This document shows, in pieces, positions 45,357 through 53,365 of a DNA stretch of 64,000 nt (position 1 is the first letter of the stretch; each line of letters begins with the position of its first letter). The position numbers were made by a program, and so were the translations under genes. Source of the stretch: an uncultured Rhodopila sp. (GTDB taxonomy: Bacteria; Pseudomonadota; Alphaproteobacteria; Acetobacterales; Acetobacteraceae); assembly GCA_903851415.1 (NCBI GenBank), contig CAINOE010000006.1, positions 23,587 to 87,586 on the forward strand, given 5' to 3'. The notes beneath the pieces are model-generated. The model made no database searches and was not told the origin of the DNA. It saw only the letters and a program-made list of their open reading frames with translations.

Positions 45357-46183
45357 TGCTGGTGGAGATCGACAACCTGACCATCGGCTTCCCGACGGCA
45401 ACCGGGATCAGCCCGGCGGTGCGCGGCGTCTCGCTGCGTATCGGCAAACGCAAACTCGGCATTGTCGGCGAGTCCGGTTCCGGCAAATCGCTCACCGCGC
45501 GTTCGATCCTGCGCCTGCTCCCCGGCAACGCCCGGGTCACAGCCGATCGGCTGGCGTTCGACGGGGTTGACGTGCTGCGCGCGAATGAGCGGGAGATGCG
45601 CGCCATCCGCGGACGGCGGGCGGGGCTGATCCTGCAGGACCCGAAATATTCGCTCAATCCGGTGATGACGGCGGGTCAGCAGATCGCCGAAGCCTGGCGC
45701 GCCCACAGGAAGGGCAGCCGGCGGGAGGCGGCGCAAAAGGCGATCGACCTGCTGGACCAGGTGCGGATCCGCGACCCCGCCCGGGTGGCCCGGGCCTATC
45801 CGCACGAATTGTCGGGCGGCATGGGACAGCGGGTGATGATCGCGATCATGCTGGCCCCCGACCCGGAGCTGCTGATCGCCGACGAACCGACCAGCGCATT
45901 GGACGCCACCGTGCAGACCGAGATCCTGCGCCTGCTCGAGGATCTCGTCGCACGGCGCGGCATGGCGCTTGTGCTGATCAGCCACGATCTTCCGCTGGTT
46001 TCGCATTTCTGCGACGACGTCGCGGTGATGTATGCCGGCCGTATCGTCGAGGAACTGCCCGCCTGCGACCTCGCCGGGGCCAGGCACGGCTACACCCGGG
46101 CGCTGCTGGACTGCCTGCCCGGGCTGTCCCGCGCCAGGCCGCGCCTGCCCGTCATGGTGCGCGACCCGGCGTGGCTGATATGA
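45356..46183 (+). CDS. Peptide-type ABC ATP-binding protein (DppD-like)
   Basis: 275 residues; the ATG at 45356 shares a base with the preceding stop. Walker [10 protein letters not shown]-loop 'LILQDPKYSLNP', signature LSGGMGQR, Walker B 'LLIADEP', H-loop 'LISHD'. At 275 residues it is shorter than typical DppD (about 320): the C-terminal extension after 'YTRALLDCLP' is brief and lacks the cysteine-rich [4Fe-4S] motif some members have. It overlaps the next ATPase gene by 13 nt or starts it directly. Confidence 0.92.
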   Translation: MLVEIDNLTIGFPTATGISPAVRGVSLRIGKRKLGIVGESGSGKSLTARSILRLLPGNARVTADRLAFDGVDVLRANEREMRAIRGRRAGLILQDPKYSLNPVMTAGQQIAEAWRAHRKGSRREAAQKAIDLLDQVRIRDPARVARAYPHELSGGMGQRVMIAIMLAPDPELLIADEPTSALDATVQTEILRLLEDLVARRGMALVLISHDLPLVSHFCDDVAVMYAGRIVEELPACDLAGARHGYTRALLDCLPGLSRARPRLPVMVRDPAWLI

Positions 46184-46917
46184 TCGTCGTCGAGGGTCTG
46201 TGCGTCCGGTTTGGCGAGGTCGAGGCGGTGAAGAATGTCTCGTTCGCCGTGCCGCGCGCTGCGAGCCTCGGCATCGCGGGAGAGAGCGGTTCCGGCAAAT
46301 CCACCGTGCTGCGCGCGTTGTCCGGCCTGAACGATGCCTGGTCCGGCCGCATGAGCATCGACGGCATCCGCCTTGCGCCGCGGCGCGGCCGGGATTTCTA
46401 CCGGCGCGTCCAGATGGTGTTCCAGGACCCGTACGGTTCGCTGCATCCCCGCCAGACGGTGGACCGGGCGCTGTCCGAGCCGTTGATCGTGCACGGCATC
46501 CGCGACGCGGAGGCTCGGGTTTTGCGTGCGCTGTCGGAGGTCGCGCTGCCCGCAAGCGTGCGTTTTCGCTACCCGCACCAGCTTTCCGGCGGACAGCGGC
46601 AGCGGGTCGCCATTGCCCGCGCCCTGATGACCGAACCGGAGGTGCTGCTGCTGGACGAGCCGACGAGCGCGCTCGACGTTTCGGTTCAGGCCGAGGTCCT
46701 GAATGTGCTGGCCGATCTGCAGGCGCAGCGCGGGCTGACGACGGTGATGGTGAGCCACAACCTGGCTGTCCTTGCGCATCTCTGCCCGATGATCGCGGTG
46801 ATGCAGGCGGGCGAGATCGTCGAAACGCTGAGCACGGACGATTTGCGGGCCGGCAGGACGCGGCATCCTCATACGACGGAACTGCGCGCGTTGAGCGCCG
46901 GGTTCGAGGAAGCGTAA
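46171..46917 (+). CDS. Peptide-type ABC ATP-binding protein (DppF-like)
   Basis: 248 residues, last gene of the importer operon. Walker [10 protein letters not shown]-loop '[16 protein letters not shown]', signature LSGGQRQR, Walker B 'LLLDEP', H-loop 'VSHN'. The 'PYGSLHPR' and '[15 protein letters not shown]' wording places it with DppF rather than DppD. It could start slightly downstream at the ATG at 46180, since 46171 lies inside the previous gene. It forms a heterodimer with the DppD-like subunit and completes a five-component importer. Confidence 0.92.
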   Translation: MADMIVVEGLCVRFGEVEAVKNVSFAVPRAASLGIAGESGSGKSTVLRALSGLNDAWSGRMSIDGIRLAPRRGRDFYRRVQMVFQDPYGSLHPRQTVDRALSEPLIVHGIRDAEARVLRALSEVALPASVRFRYPHQLSGGQRQRVAIARALMTEPEVLLLDEPTSALDVSVQAEVLNVLADLQAQRGLTTVMVSHNLAVLAHLCPMIAVMQAGEIVETLSTDDLRAGRTRHPHTTELRALSAGFEEA

Positions 46918-47269
46918 GCGGCTTCGTCACCGGCCTGGTCGGACGAGCGGCACAGCGCCGTTGAACGGCCGGGTGGTTGGACCACCGTACGGCATCGCGC
47001 CGGTGGCGGCTCCTGTTCTTGTGAATAGCGGAGGCCGCCAGTCGCTCGGTGCCCTCCGGATGAATATCACGCGCCCGGACGGAGGAGACAACTGACCGAA
47101 CTATCAAATATGTTACTCGATTTGAGGCCGAAACGCCGGTGGCCCGGCCAATAGAACACTCCGTCTATCAGCACGGCGCTTGCGTTCTTGCCCGTGATGA
47201 AATAACAGATGCTCTCAGAGAGCATCTAATTGCCAGCGGTGAATCGTGTTGCGGGGGGGACCAAAAACA
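46918..47269. other. Gene-free stretch between importer operon and protease gene
   Basis: About 350 nt in which I see no credible coding sequence; the short frames have no ribosome site or recognisable domain. The only structure is the hairpin at 47207-47227. Confidence 0.5.
47207..47227 (+). promoter_or_regulatory. Hairpin 43 nt before the protease start
   Basis: A perfect 9-bp stem (AGATGCTCT with AGAGCATCT) around a 3-nt loop CAG. Position in the presumed leader makes it a candidate operator or attenuator; there is no T-run after it. Confidence 0.35.
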
Positions 47270-49336
47270 ATGTCTGAAGACCTCGAACGGCTGCGGCAAG
47301 TACGAAACGCTGCCGAAGCAGAAATCTTGCAGCGGCCCGGCGTCACAGGGCTCGACATTGGCTACAAATACGTCGCGGGCCGTCGGACGGACAAGATTGT
47401 TATTCGCGTCCACGTGGCGGAAAAGAAAAATGTCCCGGTCGCCGAAAGGATACCTGCCGCGATCGACGGCGTTGAGACGGACGTCATCCAGTCCAACAAC
47501 GTTTTGATTGCTGATTCAGCACTTTATAATCCGCTCCGGGGTGGAATCGCCATATCCCCGACGCGAATGTTCGGCGGCGATTACAATGTCGGTACCCTGG
47601 GAGCGCTGGCTTTCGACAACGCAAGCGGATCGCTGCTCATATTGAGCAACTACCATGTCCTGTGCGTTGACGACAAATGGGAAAACTACAAGGATATCAG
47701 TCAGCCGGACCCGATGTGGGGAACCGTGGTGGCCAAAGTCGAGAGGGGGTTTCGCGACTCCAGAGGTGATTGTGCCGTCGCCCGCGTCCTGACGGATCGC
47801 CGATCGGCCATCTACGCAGTTGAAGGGATCGGGGCTGTTCAGGGTATCGCCGATCCCGATTTCGATCTTCGGGTTCGCAAGCGGGGCAGGACGACCGGGC
47901 TGACTGCGGGAAAAGTGGATGGAATGAGCGGAACATACGGCGAAGTAGTGAACGCGGTGAGCATCGCACCGGATGCCGAGGCGGATTTCTGCGACCATGG
48001 CGATTCCGGGTCCGTTGTCTTGAACGAATATAACGAGGTCGTCGGGCTGTTGTTCGCCGCATCGGAGAGGCCCGGGAAAAAGTTTGGCATTATGATCCCC
48101 ATACGGCGGGTGCTGGCGGATTTGAAGGTCAGTCTGGCTATCACGATGGGGGACTATGATCTTGCCTCATCCAGCGACCGGGCATTGGCCTTCGACTGCG
48201 ACCCGAACCGCGCTGCCGCTCCGAAACCTGATCCGAAAATGCGTCTTGATACTCTTGTGTTCTATCGTCCCGGGCGAGGCGCCATCTCCATTCTCAGGCA
48301 TGCCTGGGAGCCCCGCAAACATGACAAAGGTATTGAAATCAATCATTTCCGGACGGTATACTCCCATCCCGATGACGGTCACGCGACGGATATCGGAGGC
48401 TGGGATCTCACGAAAGGTAACGACCAGGTTTTCGCCTTTGACTTTGCCAGGACCGGCCGACTCGATCATCTCGTGTTTTACCGCCCGGGTGAGGGTGCCA
48501 TCAGCATAATCCGAAACGACGGCAGTGCGGCCGCGCCGAAGTTTGCTTCGGTCTTCAAGAGCGAGAGCGGTATCGGGGTCTGGGATCTCAGAAGCAGCAA
48601 GGATCGCGGCTTCGCCTTTGACTATGACGGGTCCGGGAGGCTCGATCACCTCGTGTTTTACCGGCCGGGAGGCGAAAGCATCAGCATATTCAGAAACGAC
48701 AGCAGTAACGCCGGCTTGAAGTTTACTTCCTTGTTCGACAGCCGGAGCAACGGTCTCGGAGACTGGGATCTAAAGGGAAGCAACGACCAGGCGTTCGCTT
48801 TCGATTATGTCGGCAACGGCCGTCTCGACCATCTTGTCTTTTATCGCCCTGGTGAAAAATCCATCTGCATAATGAAGAACAACAATGCCGCTCGGTACGG
48901 GCATTTCGATCGCGTCTACTTCACGAACAGCCAGGGCATCGGCAAATGGGACCTCAGGGACGGCAGGGATCGGATTTTCGCGTTCGACTATGAAAAAAAG
49001 GGTACACTGGATTACCTGGTGATCTATCGTCCCGGAACCGGTGCGATGTGTATTCTGAAGAATGAAAGCCGAGGTGAGGATATCAAGTTTACCGATGTCT
49101 ATTGGCAGGGAGATGATGGCCACGCGAACGGGATCGGTGGCTGGGATCTGCGGGACGCACGGGACACCATGTTTGCTTTCGATCATCAAAAGACCGGGCG
49201 ACTTGACCACCTCGTAATCTATCGCCCGGGCGAAAGGCTGCTGTTCATCCTGGAAAACGACCGCGGCGTTTTCAAACCCGTATACAAGACGTCCGCGCCC
49301 TCCACCTGGCCCGACTACAGCCCTCTCCTCCCCTGA
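47270..49336 (+). CDS. Trypsin-like serine protease fused to six tandem 'FAFDY...LVFYRPG' repeats
   Basis: 688 residues from the ATG at 47270, behind a GGGGGGA site. No signal peptide is obvious. Residues about 20-290 form a chymotrypsin-fold protease: His129 in LSNYHVL, Asp167 in GDCAVARV and Ser246 in HGDSGSVV. The N-terminal 'VTGLDIGYKYVAGRRTDKIVIRVHV' is the segment often preceding such domains. From about 300 to the end, six repeats of about 60 residues each carry '[RN]D-x-x-FAFD-x-x-x-x-G-x-LD-x-LV-x-YRPG-x-x-x-x-x-I', probably a six-bladed propeller or lectin-like fold related to FG-GAP repeats. I read it as a self-contained protease with a binding wheel. The lack of a secretion signal is odd; export by another route is possible. 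Confidence 0.8.
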   Translation: MSEDLERLRQVRNAAEAEILQRPGVTGLDIGYKYVAGRRTDKIVIRVHVAEKKNVPVAERIPAAIDGVETDVIQSNNVLIADSALYNPLRGGIAISPTRMFGGDYNVGTLGALAFDNASGSLLILSNYHVLCVDDKWENYKDISQPDPMWGTVVAKVERGFRDSRGDCAVARVLTDRRSAIYAVEGIGAVQGIADPDFDLRVRKRGRTTGLTAGKVDGMSGTYGEVVNAVSIAPDAEADFCDHGDSGSVVLNEYNEVVGLLFAASERPGKKFGIMIPIRRVLADLKVSLAITMGDYDLASSSDRALAFDCDPNRAAAPKPDPKMRLDTLVFYRPGRGAISILRHAWEPRKHDKGIEINHFRTVYSHPDDGHATDIGGWDLTKGNDQVFAFDFARTGRLDHLVFYRPGEGAISIIRNDGSAAAPKFASVFKSESGIGVWDLRSSKDRGFAFDYDGSGRLDHLVFYRPGGESISIFRNDSSNAGLKFTSLFDSRSNGLGDWDLKGSNDQAFAFDYVGNGRLDHLVFYRPGEKSICIMKNNNAARYGHFDRVYFTNSQGIGKWDLRDGRDRIFAFDYEKKGTLDYLVIYRPGTGAMCILKNESRGEDIKFTDVYWQGDDGHANGIGGWDLRDARDTMFAFDHQKTGRLDHLVIYRPGERLLFILENDRGVFKPVYKTSAPSTWPDYSPLLP

Positions 49337-49448
49337 TCAGCTTGCGTCTCGCCGCCCTTGCAGATCGCCATCAACGCAGTGACTTGCCAGGGCGGCCGCC
49401 TCGCTTCCACACGCGGGAGAATAAGCGAATCGGGCGGCCGGCTTTGAT

Positions 49449-49528
49449 CCGTCATGGCCCGGCTTGTCCGGGCCACCTATAGCGGCAGGTGCGGTGATAG
49501 GTGGCCCGGACAAGCCGGGCCATGACGG
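49449..49528. repeat. Perfect 32-bp palindromic repeat (REP-like)
   Basis: Arms at 49449-49480 and 49497-49528 are exact inverted copies over 32 nt, with a 16-nt loop. The 24-nt core is identical to that of the element at 3010-3141. It lies between convergent genes (protease on plus, AraC on minus), where such elements often sit and may end transcription from both sides. The rest of the 49337-49678 gap shows nothing else. Confidence 0.8.
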
Positions 49529-49678
49529 CGAGAGAACGGCGCCGGACTGAAGCGGTAATTGCTGGGCGTCGCCTTAGGCATCTCGACGATGTCGCGAGGC
49601 GCCGGCAACGCAAATCCCGGTTGATGAGGCGACACGCTGTTCGGCAATGAACAGCATGGCCAACATTACCATCGGGAG

Positions 49679-50656
49679 CTACCAGCCGCCCCGGCCACGC
49701 CTCAACGTCTCGGACGGGCGCTCGCCGAAGCGGTGACGATAGTCCCTGGCGAAATGACCGGGATTGCCGAAGCCGCACTCGAACGCGACGGCGGTGACGG
49801 ACGTCTCCGCGCCCGGCTTCGACAATTTCTGCCAGGCGCGGCCGAGACGCACACGCTTGACGAAATCCATCGGTGAACACCCGCGTCCTGCCTTGAACGA
49901 CAAGAAGAGGCTCCGGGTGCTGACGTTCGTGGCGGCTGCCAGTGCCTCGATGGTGATCGGCTGGTCGAAGTTCGCTTCGATAAATTCCTCGGCGCGGCGG
50001 ACCTGCCACGGAGCGGCCGCTGCGGGATTGCTCAGCAAAAGTGCGCTATAGGTGTTGGCGTTGGCCAGCAGGAACGATGTCATCATCGCCTCCTGCAGGT
50101 CCGATTGCATGGCTGGCGGCATGGGTGCCGACGGGTCGTCGAACTCGTTTGCGACAAACCGTACAAGCCGCTCCAATCTTTTCGCCTGCGGAGCGCTGGC
50201 AATGACCGACGGGTCGAAACGCAGCGGGCCGAGACGCAGGTCGCCGACGATCGCGGCGAGCTTGCGGGTGAGCGCGGCCGGCCCCACCGCCAGGCTGAGG
50301 TGCTCGAACTGGGGGCCAAAGTGAACGGTGACGCCGCCGGGGGACAGGACGACGCCATGGTCCTTGGACACCGCCACCTGCCTTCCGCCGACGTCGTGCG
50401 TACCGGCGCCTTTGAGCGGAGCGGGGCTTCCAACGAGGGTGTTGAAGTCGGGGAAGCGGACCTTCAATCCCGTTTCGTATTCGCCGTGGATGATCCTGAC
50501 GTCACCAAGGGCGAGATAACTCATTCGGCAATGGAATTTAGCGTTCCTGGCGCGCAGATCGAGGCACGCCTGGCCGAAAAGCTCGCTGAGCACCGCCGCA
50601 AGCTCATCCGGATCGCGGGTGTCGAAGACCTGAACTCTTTTCAGAGGAACCGACAT
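49679..50656 (-). CDS. AraC-family transcriptional regulator
   Basis: 325 residues. The C-terminal ~100 residues hold the double helix-turn-helix: 'ITIEALAAATNVSTRSLFLSFKAGRGCSPMDFVKRVRL' and 'VTAVAFECGFGNPGHFARDYRHRFGERPSE'. The N-terminal ~210 residues match the AraC-binding-like domain that follows 'F-D-T-R-D-P-D-E' starts (the branch near the nicotinate/4-hydroxybenzoate regulators). It binds DNA and senses an unknown small molecule. No target gene is evident, since both neighbours are on the other strand. Confidence 0.9.
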   Translation of the reverse strand: MSVPLKRVQVFDTRDPDELAAVLSELFGQACLDLRARNAKFHCRMSYLALGDVRIIHGEYETGLKVRFPDFNTLVGSPAPLKGAGTHDVGGRQVAVSKDHGVVLSPGGVTVHFGPQFEHLSLAVGPAALTRKLAAIVGDLRLGPLRFDPSVIASAPQAKRLERLVRFVANEFDDPSAPMPPAMQSDLQEAMMTSFLLANANTYSALLLSNPAAAAPWQVRRAEEFIEANFDQPITIEALAAATNVSTRSLFLSFKAGRGCSPMDFVKRVRLGRAWQKLSKPGAETSVTAVAFECGFGNPGHFARDYRHRFGERPSETLRRGRGGW

Positions 50657-51019
50657 TGCCCGTCCGCTTCCACCTCGTTTGCGGTGCTCGCTCAGGCACG
50701 CAAGCCCGCCGGGAGCGAACCGCGCGTTCCGGCGATTAGCAGGCGTGCGTAGCTATGAAATGATTTGCGGTCAATGAGCAGTGCTTGCGCTCCTTGAGGT
50801 GCGGTTCTGCGACGCATCTGCTCTCTGAGGCTACCCTGGCGGGGACGAGGCAAAAGCTGTTCCGGTCAAGGAATTCAGCAGCCGCGCCGCAATCAGGTCG
50901 GATGGAGAACATACCGTGCATGGTCCTGAGGCTGTCGATCCGATGAACGCGCCGCGTCGGTAAGGGCGATCAAGACGCGCTGATGCCGGGCGGAAGAGCG
51001 AACGACAGCCACCTTCCGG

Positions 51020-51178
51020 GTGTGGCAGCGGCAATTCGAACATCCAAGGGTGGCGTTTGTCTTCAACCGGCCGACCGATCCGTTCGAGCGGGCGCCGATC
51101 ACGTCCGACACCTATCAGGAGTGGCTATTCGCGCCTACCTCCGGTTTCAAGCGGCGAAATGATGCGATAATATCTTAA
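51020..51178 (+). pseudogene. C-terminal remnant of an arylsulfatase gene
   Basis: An open frame of about 52 codons ends at 51178 and reads 'RVAFVFNRPTDPFERAPITS' then 'DTYQEWLFAP'. This matches the end of bacterial arylsulfatases ('FNLR-x-DP-F/Y-ERAD-x-TSNTYWDW-x'). No upstream sulfatase core is present in the 50657-51019 gap. It is distinct from the intact sulfatase at 55.4 kb, whose end reads differently. The gap shows no other gene. Confidence 0.5.
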
Positions 51179-51247
51179 GATCCGGAGTTCGCCGCACCGC
51201 TTGAGCGGTCGCGAATGGGCGAAATGGGAACGGGTGGAGGTCGACTG

Positions 51248-52654
51248 ATGGCAAAGCGTGAGCGGGCCGAAGACAACAGCCATGCGGACGCTGCGCGCGC
51301 AGACCTGGACGCGCCAAGCGACCGGCGGGCCCGCGGGAAGGCGCTGCGCGATGCCGTGCCACGAGAAGCGCACGCCGGCTGGAAGCCGCCTGAAAATCGG
51401 CGCGACCCGGTCGATCTATTGCTCGACTCGAATGAAGGCCGCATTCCCCACCTCATCCCGATCCGCTTCGGACGGATGATGCAGTCGCCGTTCAGCTTCT
51501 ATCGCGGTTCGGCGGGCATCATGGCGGCCGATCTGGCGACCACCGCGCAGTCCGGAATGCGGGTACAGGCCTGCGGCGATGCGCATCTGCTGAATTTCGG
51601 CGGCTTCGCCACGCCCGAACGGAATATCGCGTTCGACATCAACGACCTTGATGAAACGTTGCCGGCGCCCTGGGAATGGGATGTCAAACGTCTCACCGCG
51701 AGCATCGTCATTGCCGGTCGCTATCTCCGGTTGAGCGAAACCGAAGCCGCACGAGCTGCGGGGTCGACGGTACGCTCTTACCGCGAGCACATGGCCGACT
51801 ATTCTTCCAAGCGGGCGCTCGAGGTTTGGTATGAGTCGGTCGCCATCGACGACGTGATGGCGGTCGTCGGCGAGCGCGTGCGTGACAGAGTCAAGAAGCG
51901 GGCCGAAACGGCGGAGCAGAAAAGCGCCCCGGAGTTCGTGTTCCCGAAACTCGTCGAGCACCGGGGCACCGAGCCGCGATTCCGGGACGATCCGCCGCTG
52001 ATCTTCCACCCCTCCGAGGAACTGGCACCGGGGGTCACGACCGGCTTCCGCGCACCTCTGGAACAGTATCGCGCGTCGCTGCCCGATCATGTCCGCGTGC
52101 TGTTCGACCGATACCGCCTCTGCGATGTCGCGATGAAGGTTGTCGGCGTCGGCAGCGTCGGGACCATGTGCAGCATCGGGCTGTGGATTGCGGCGGAGGA
52201 TGATCCGCTGTTTCTGCAGGTCAAGGAAGCGCGGTCGTCCGTGCTCGAGCCTTATGCCGGCAAGAGCATCTACAAGAATGAGGGCCAGAGGGTGGTAAGC
52301 GGCCAGCGGCTCATGCAGTCGGCGAGCGACATCTTCCTGGGTTGGACGACGGGCGTGAACGGACGTGACCTTTACGTACGGCAACTTCGCGACATGAAGC
52401 TCTCGGCGATCATCGAAGATTGGGATGACGAGCTGTTGCGGGAGTACGGCAAACTGTGCGCGTGGGCGTTGGCGAAGGCACATGCGCGGTCGGGCGACGC
52501 CGCGCAGATTGCCGGCTACATGGGATCGAGTTCCGCATTCGACGACGCCATCACCGAGTTCGCGGTGGAGTACGCCGACCAGAACGAGCGGGACTACCGT
52601 GCCTTCATCAGAGCGGTTCGGGAGGGGAGGATCCAGGCAGATTCCGAAAACTGA
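51248..52654 (+). CDS. DUF2252 family protein
   Basis: 468 residues from the ATG at 51248, 7 nt after GGTGGAGG; a frame extension to 51215 lacks such a site. It follows the DUF2252 pattern: 'PIRFGRMMQSPFSFYRGSAGIMAADLA', 'GMRVQACGDAHLLNFG', 'FDINDLDETLPAPWEWDVKRLTASIVIA', and 'VGVGSVGTMC'. The 'GDAHLLNFG' and 'FDINDFDE' elements resemble the catalytic loop and metal site of aminoglycoside-phosphotransferase/kinase folds, but the substrate of the family is unknown. Cytoplasmic, apparently monocistronic. Confidence 0.88.
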   Translation: MAKRERAEDNSHADAARADLDAPSDRRARGKALRDAVPREAHAGWKPPENRRDPVDLLLDSNEGRIPHLIPIRFGRMMQSPFSFYRGSAGIMAADLATTAQSGMRVQACGDAHLLNFGGFATPERNIAFDINDLDETLPAPWEWDVKRLTASIVIAGRYLRLSETEAARAAGSTVRSYREHMADYSSKRALEVWYESVAIDDVMAVVGERVRDRVKKRAETAEQKSAPEFVFPKLVEHRGTEPRFRDDPPLIFHPSEELAPGVTTGFRAPLEQYRASLPDHVRVLFDRYRLCDVAMKVVGVGSVGTMCSIGLWIAAEDDPLFLQVKEARSSVLEPYAGKSIYKNEGQRVVSGQRLMQSASDIFLGWTTGVNGRDLYVRQLRDMKLSAIIEDWDDELLREYGKLCAWALAKAHARSGDAAQIAGYMGSSSAFDDAITEFAVEYADQNERDYRAFIRAVREGRIQADSEN

Positions 52655-52766
52655 GCCGTTGTGTCGCAGATCGCCGGATGGCGAGGGATAATGGTTCGAC
52701 CTTCAGGCCGAAGGCGCACGTCACGGGCCGCTGGCCTGTGCAAGACCCCGATTAGGAAACTGGCGG

Positions 52767-53246
52767 ATGGACATCCATTCCGAGAATACAAGCTGGATGT
52801 GGGGCGTGTCGCTCATCGTGCTGACCGTAACAATCCACGTGACAGGGGTAGTATCGCTGGCCCTTGCGATGATCCGAATTCGACTCCGACTGCAGGTGAG
52901 GCACCTCGGGCTGCTGTACGTCATGCCAACCGTGATTGGCGTGATCGCGGTGATTGGACTGCTGCTGACCGTGCTGCACATGATGGAAGCCGCGATCTGG
53001 GCGACCTCGTATTTGTGGCTTGGTGCGTTCGATTCGTCCTCCAACGCGATACTTTTCTCTCTTGGCTCGATGACTACGGTTGTTGCGCCGGGGCTGGTGC
53101 TGCCGCGGCCCCGGCAGGTGATGGGCGTACTCGAGGCTGCCAACGGTGCGCTCCTCTTCGGTATCAGCACGGCCTACATTTTCGGAGTGATGCAGGTTTA
53201 CTGGCCATTGCTCCACCCTCGCGATCGATTGCCGACTGAAAAATGA
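52767..53246 (+). CDS. Two-helix-channel-like membrane protein with degenerate selectivity filter
   Basis: 159 residues with about four hydrophobic helices (12-35, 48-71, 73-88, 123-145). The segment 'FSLGSMTTVVAPGLVLPRPR', then 'VMGVLEAANGALLFGISTAYIF', aligns with the pore loop and inner helix of a bacterial Ion_trans_2 channel branch in which the filter reads T-T-L-G-Y-G-D and is followed by 'LP-P-x-W-R-L-L-G-P-x-E-A-x-NG-x-LLFGWSTA'. Here the filter residues G-Y-G are V-A-P (residues 106-108). The protein probably cannot select K+ and may have another or no conductance. Gene is intact, with its own start 21 nt or so after a weak site. Confidence 0.6.
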   Translation: MDIHSENTSWMWGVSLIVLTVTIHVTGVVSLALAMIRIRLRLQVRHLGLLYVMPTVIGVIAVIGLLLTVLHMMEAAIWATSYLWLGAFDSSSNAILFSLGSMTTVVAPGLVLPRPRQVMGVLEAANGALLFGISTAYIFGVMQVYWPLLHPRDRLPTEK

Positions 53247-53365
53247 TCAAGGCCGGTGGTCCAGTTCGTTGCGGGCGGCTTCGACTATGGTTCGCTTCGA
53301 TTTGCCGCAATTGCATAGCCGGCGCGCCGCATTTCAAACTATCTGTCCGTCGAAGGTCCATAACG

